In this document: piece after piece, positions 12,614 to 12,830 of the stretch
Numbering within the stretch: position 1 is the first letter of the stretch
How the letters are laid out: each line of letters begins with the position of its first letter
From: JAHEFX01 sp964614585
GTDB lineage: Bacteria; Actinomycetota; Acidimicrobiia; Spongiisociales; JAENVV01
Length of the DNA stretch: 12,830 bases
Direction of reading: 5' to 3'
Assembly (NCBI GenBank): GCA_964614585.1
Contig: CAZTLW010000062.1
Coordinates: 1-12,830 of the forward strand
Notes under the pieces: model-generated
Told to the model about the DNA's origin: nothing
Database searches by the model: none
Seen by the model: only the letters and a program-made list of their open reading frames with translations
Translations under genes and position numbers: made by a program

Positions 12614-12769
12614 GGGACCCACGGGGAGCGCCAGCGAGCCGTGGGAGGGGGGAGCCTCAGCCGTCCGAGAACTCGCCGGATCTCCTGCTCTTCGCCGCTC
12701 TCTGGAACCGCCCCCCTCCCACCGGCCTCCTCCGTCGGCCGGCGGGACCCATCCCCCCTCCGGGGGGAT
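12606..12769 (+). repeat. Dispersed intergenic element, copy 2, with inverted ends
   Basis: The core (12617-12769) is homologous to copy 1. The left end GGGGGGATGGGACCC (12606-12620) is the inverted complement of the right end GGGACCCATCCCCCC (12744-12758) except for the central base. Inside, CCCACGG/CCGTGGG can form a local hairpin, or the CCGTGGGAGGGGGG arm can pair with CCCCCCTCCCACCGG near 12712-12725. The CCGGCC/GGCCGG hairpin follows, then a terminal ATCCCCCC-TCC-GGGGGGAT hairpin (12751-12769). It lies upstream of the ProA-like promoter, outside any credible gene; the region 12509-12830 holds nothing else recognisable. Confidence 0.8.
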
Positions 12770-12777
12770 CTCCCGTG

Positions 12778-12801
12778 TCTGACGAAGACCCTCCGGTCAG
12801 A
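12778..12801. repeat. Small inverted repeat TCTGAC/GTCAGA
   Basis: A 6-bp stem with a 12-base loop between element copy 2 and the hairpin at the window edge. Its role is unknown; it may be a spacer part of the repeat cluster. Confidence 0.35.
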
Positions 12802-12807
12802 AGTTGA

Positions 12808-12830
12808 GAAATCCCCCCGCAAGGGGGGAT
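12808..12830 (+). repeat. G6/C6 hairpin with GCAA loop, second copy, at window edge
   Basis: Exact repeat of 12591-12613, 217 bp further on, ending at the last base of the window. It probably marks the left end of a further element copy beyond the window, giving a tandem arrangement. Confidence 0.8.

Noticed and set aside
12496..12822. Upstream extension of the ProA-like protein by 109 residues
   Set aside because: It runs through the structured repeat element and is low-complexity; the leaderless -10 box supports ATG 12495.

Overview
The window is very GC-rich (about 70% by eye) and reads like a chromosomal segment of an actinomycete, most likely the class Acidimicrobiia. The signs are split Tad (Flp) pilus genes, a threonine/proline-rich linker of the kind common in that class, an ECF sigma factor followed by a small one-helix membrane protein, and several genes with a TANNNT box only 7-8 bases before the start codon (leaderless transcription). 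A 100-base N run flanked by an exact 55-bp duplication shows that this is a draft, probably metagenomic, scaffold. The lineage is an inference from style, not from a marker gene.

Layout. (1) Bases 1-4197, plus strand: a Tad pilus operon with tight or overlapping junctions: the tail of an upstream gene, tadA ATPase, a VWA-TadB fusion, and tadC. (2) Bases 4221-4356: tRNA-Ser(GCU) with its own -10 box and a strong hairpin terminator. (3) Bases 4405-5871, plus strand: an ECF sigma factor with no convincing canonical start codon, then a DUF5667-like membrane protein (probable sigma regulator) interrupted by the assembly gap. (4) Bases 5943-7151, minus strand: a class III PLP aminotransferase, separated from region 3 by a bidirectional terminator. 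(5) Bases 7183-9337, minus strand: a three-gene operon for Tad pseudopilins and a Tad surface protein (TadE, TadE, TadG-like). (6) Bases 9433-10188, plus strand: a leaderless enoyl-CoA hydratase/isomerase family protein. (7) Bases 10189-10711: a gene-free stretch packed with hairpins and one copy of a dispersed intergenic element. (8) Bases 10712-12495, minus strand: a ProA-like aldehyde dehydrogenase coupled to a 94-residue unknown protein. (9) Bases 12496-12830: its promoter and a second copy of the intergenic element, ending in a hairpin repeat at the window edge.

How it fits together. TadA is the cytoplasmic motor, the VWA-TadB fusion and TadC are the inner-membrane platform, and TadE/TadE/TadG are membrane-anchored minor pilins or surface proteins. 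The major Flp pilin and the prepilin peptidase are not in this window. The two Tad blocks point toward each other and enclose the tRNA, the sigma/anti-sigma pair and the aminotransferase. The metabolic genes have no visible link to the pilus. The least explained features are the intergenic element, whose two copies lie on either side of the ProA-like operon in the same orientation and whose arms can pair in competing ways, and the sigma factor's apparent AUC start.
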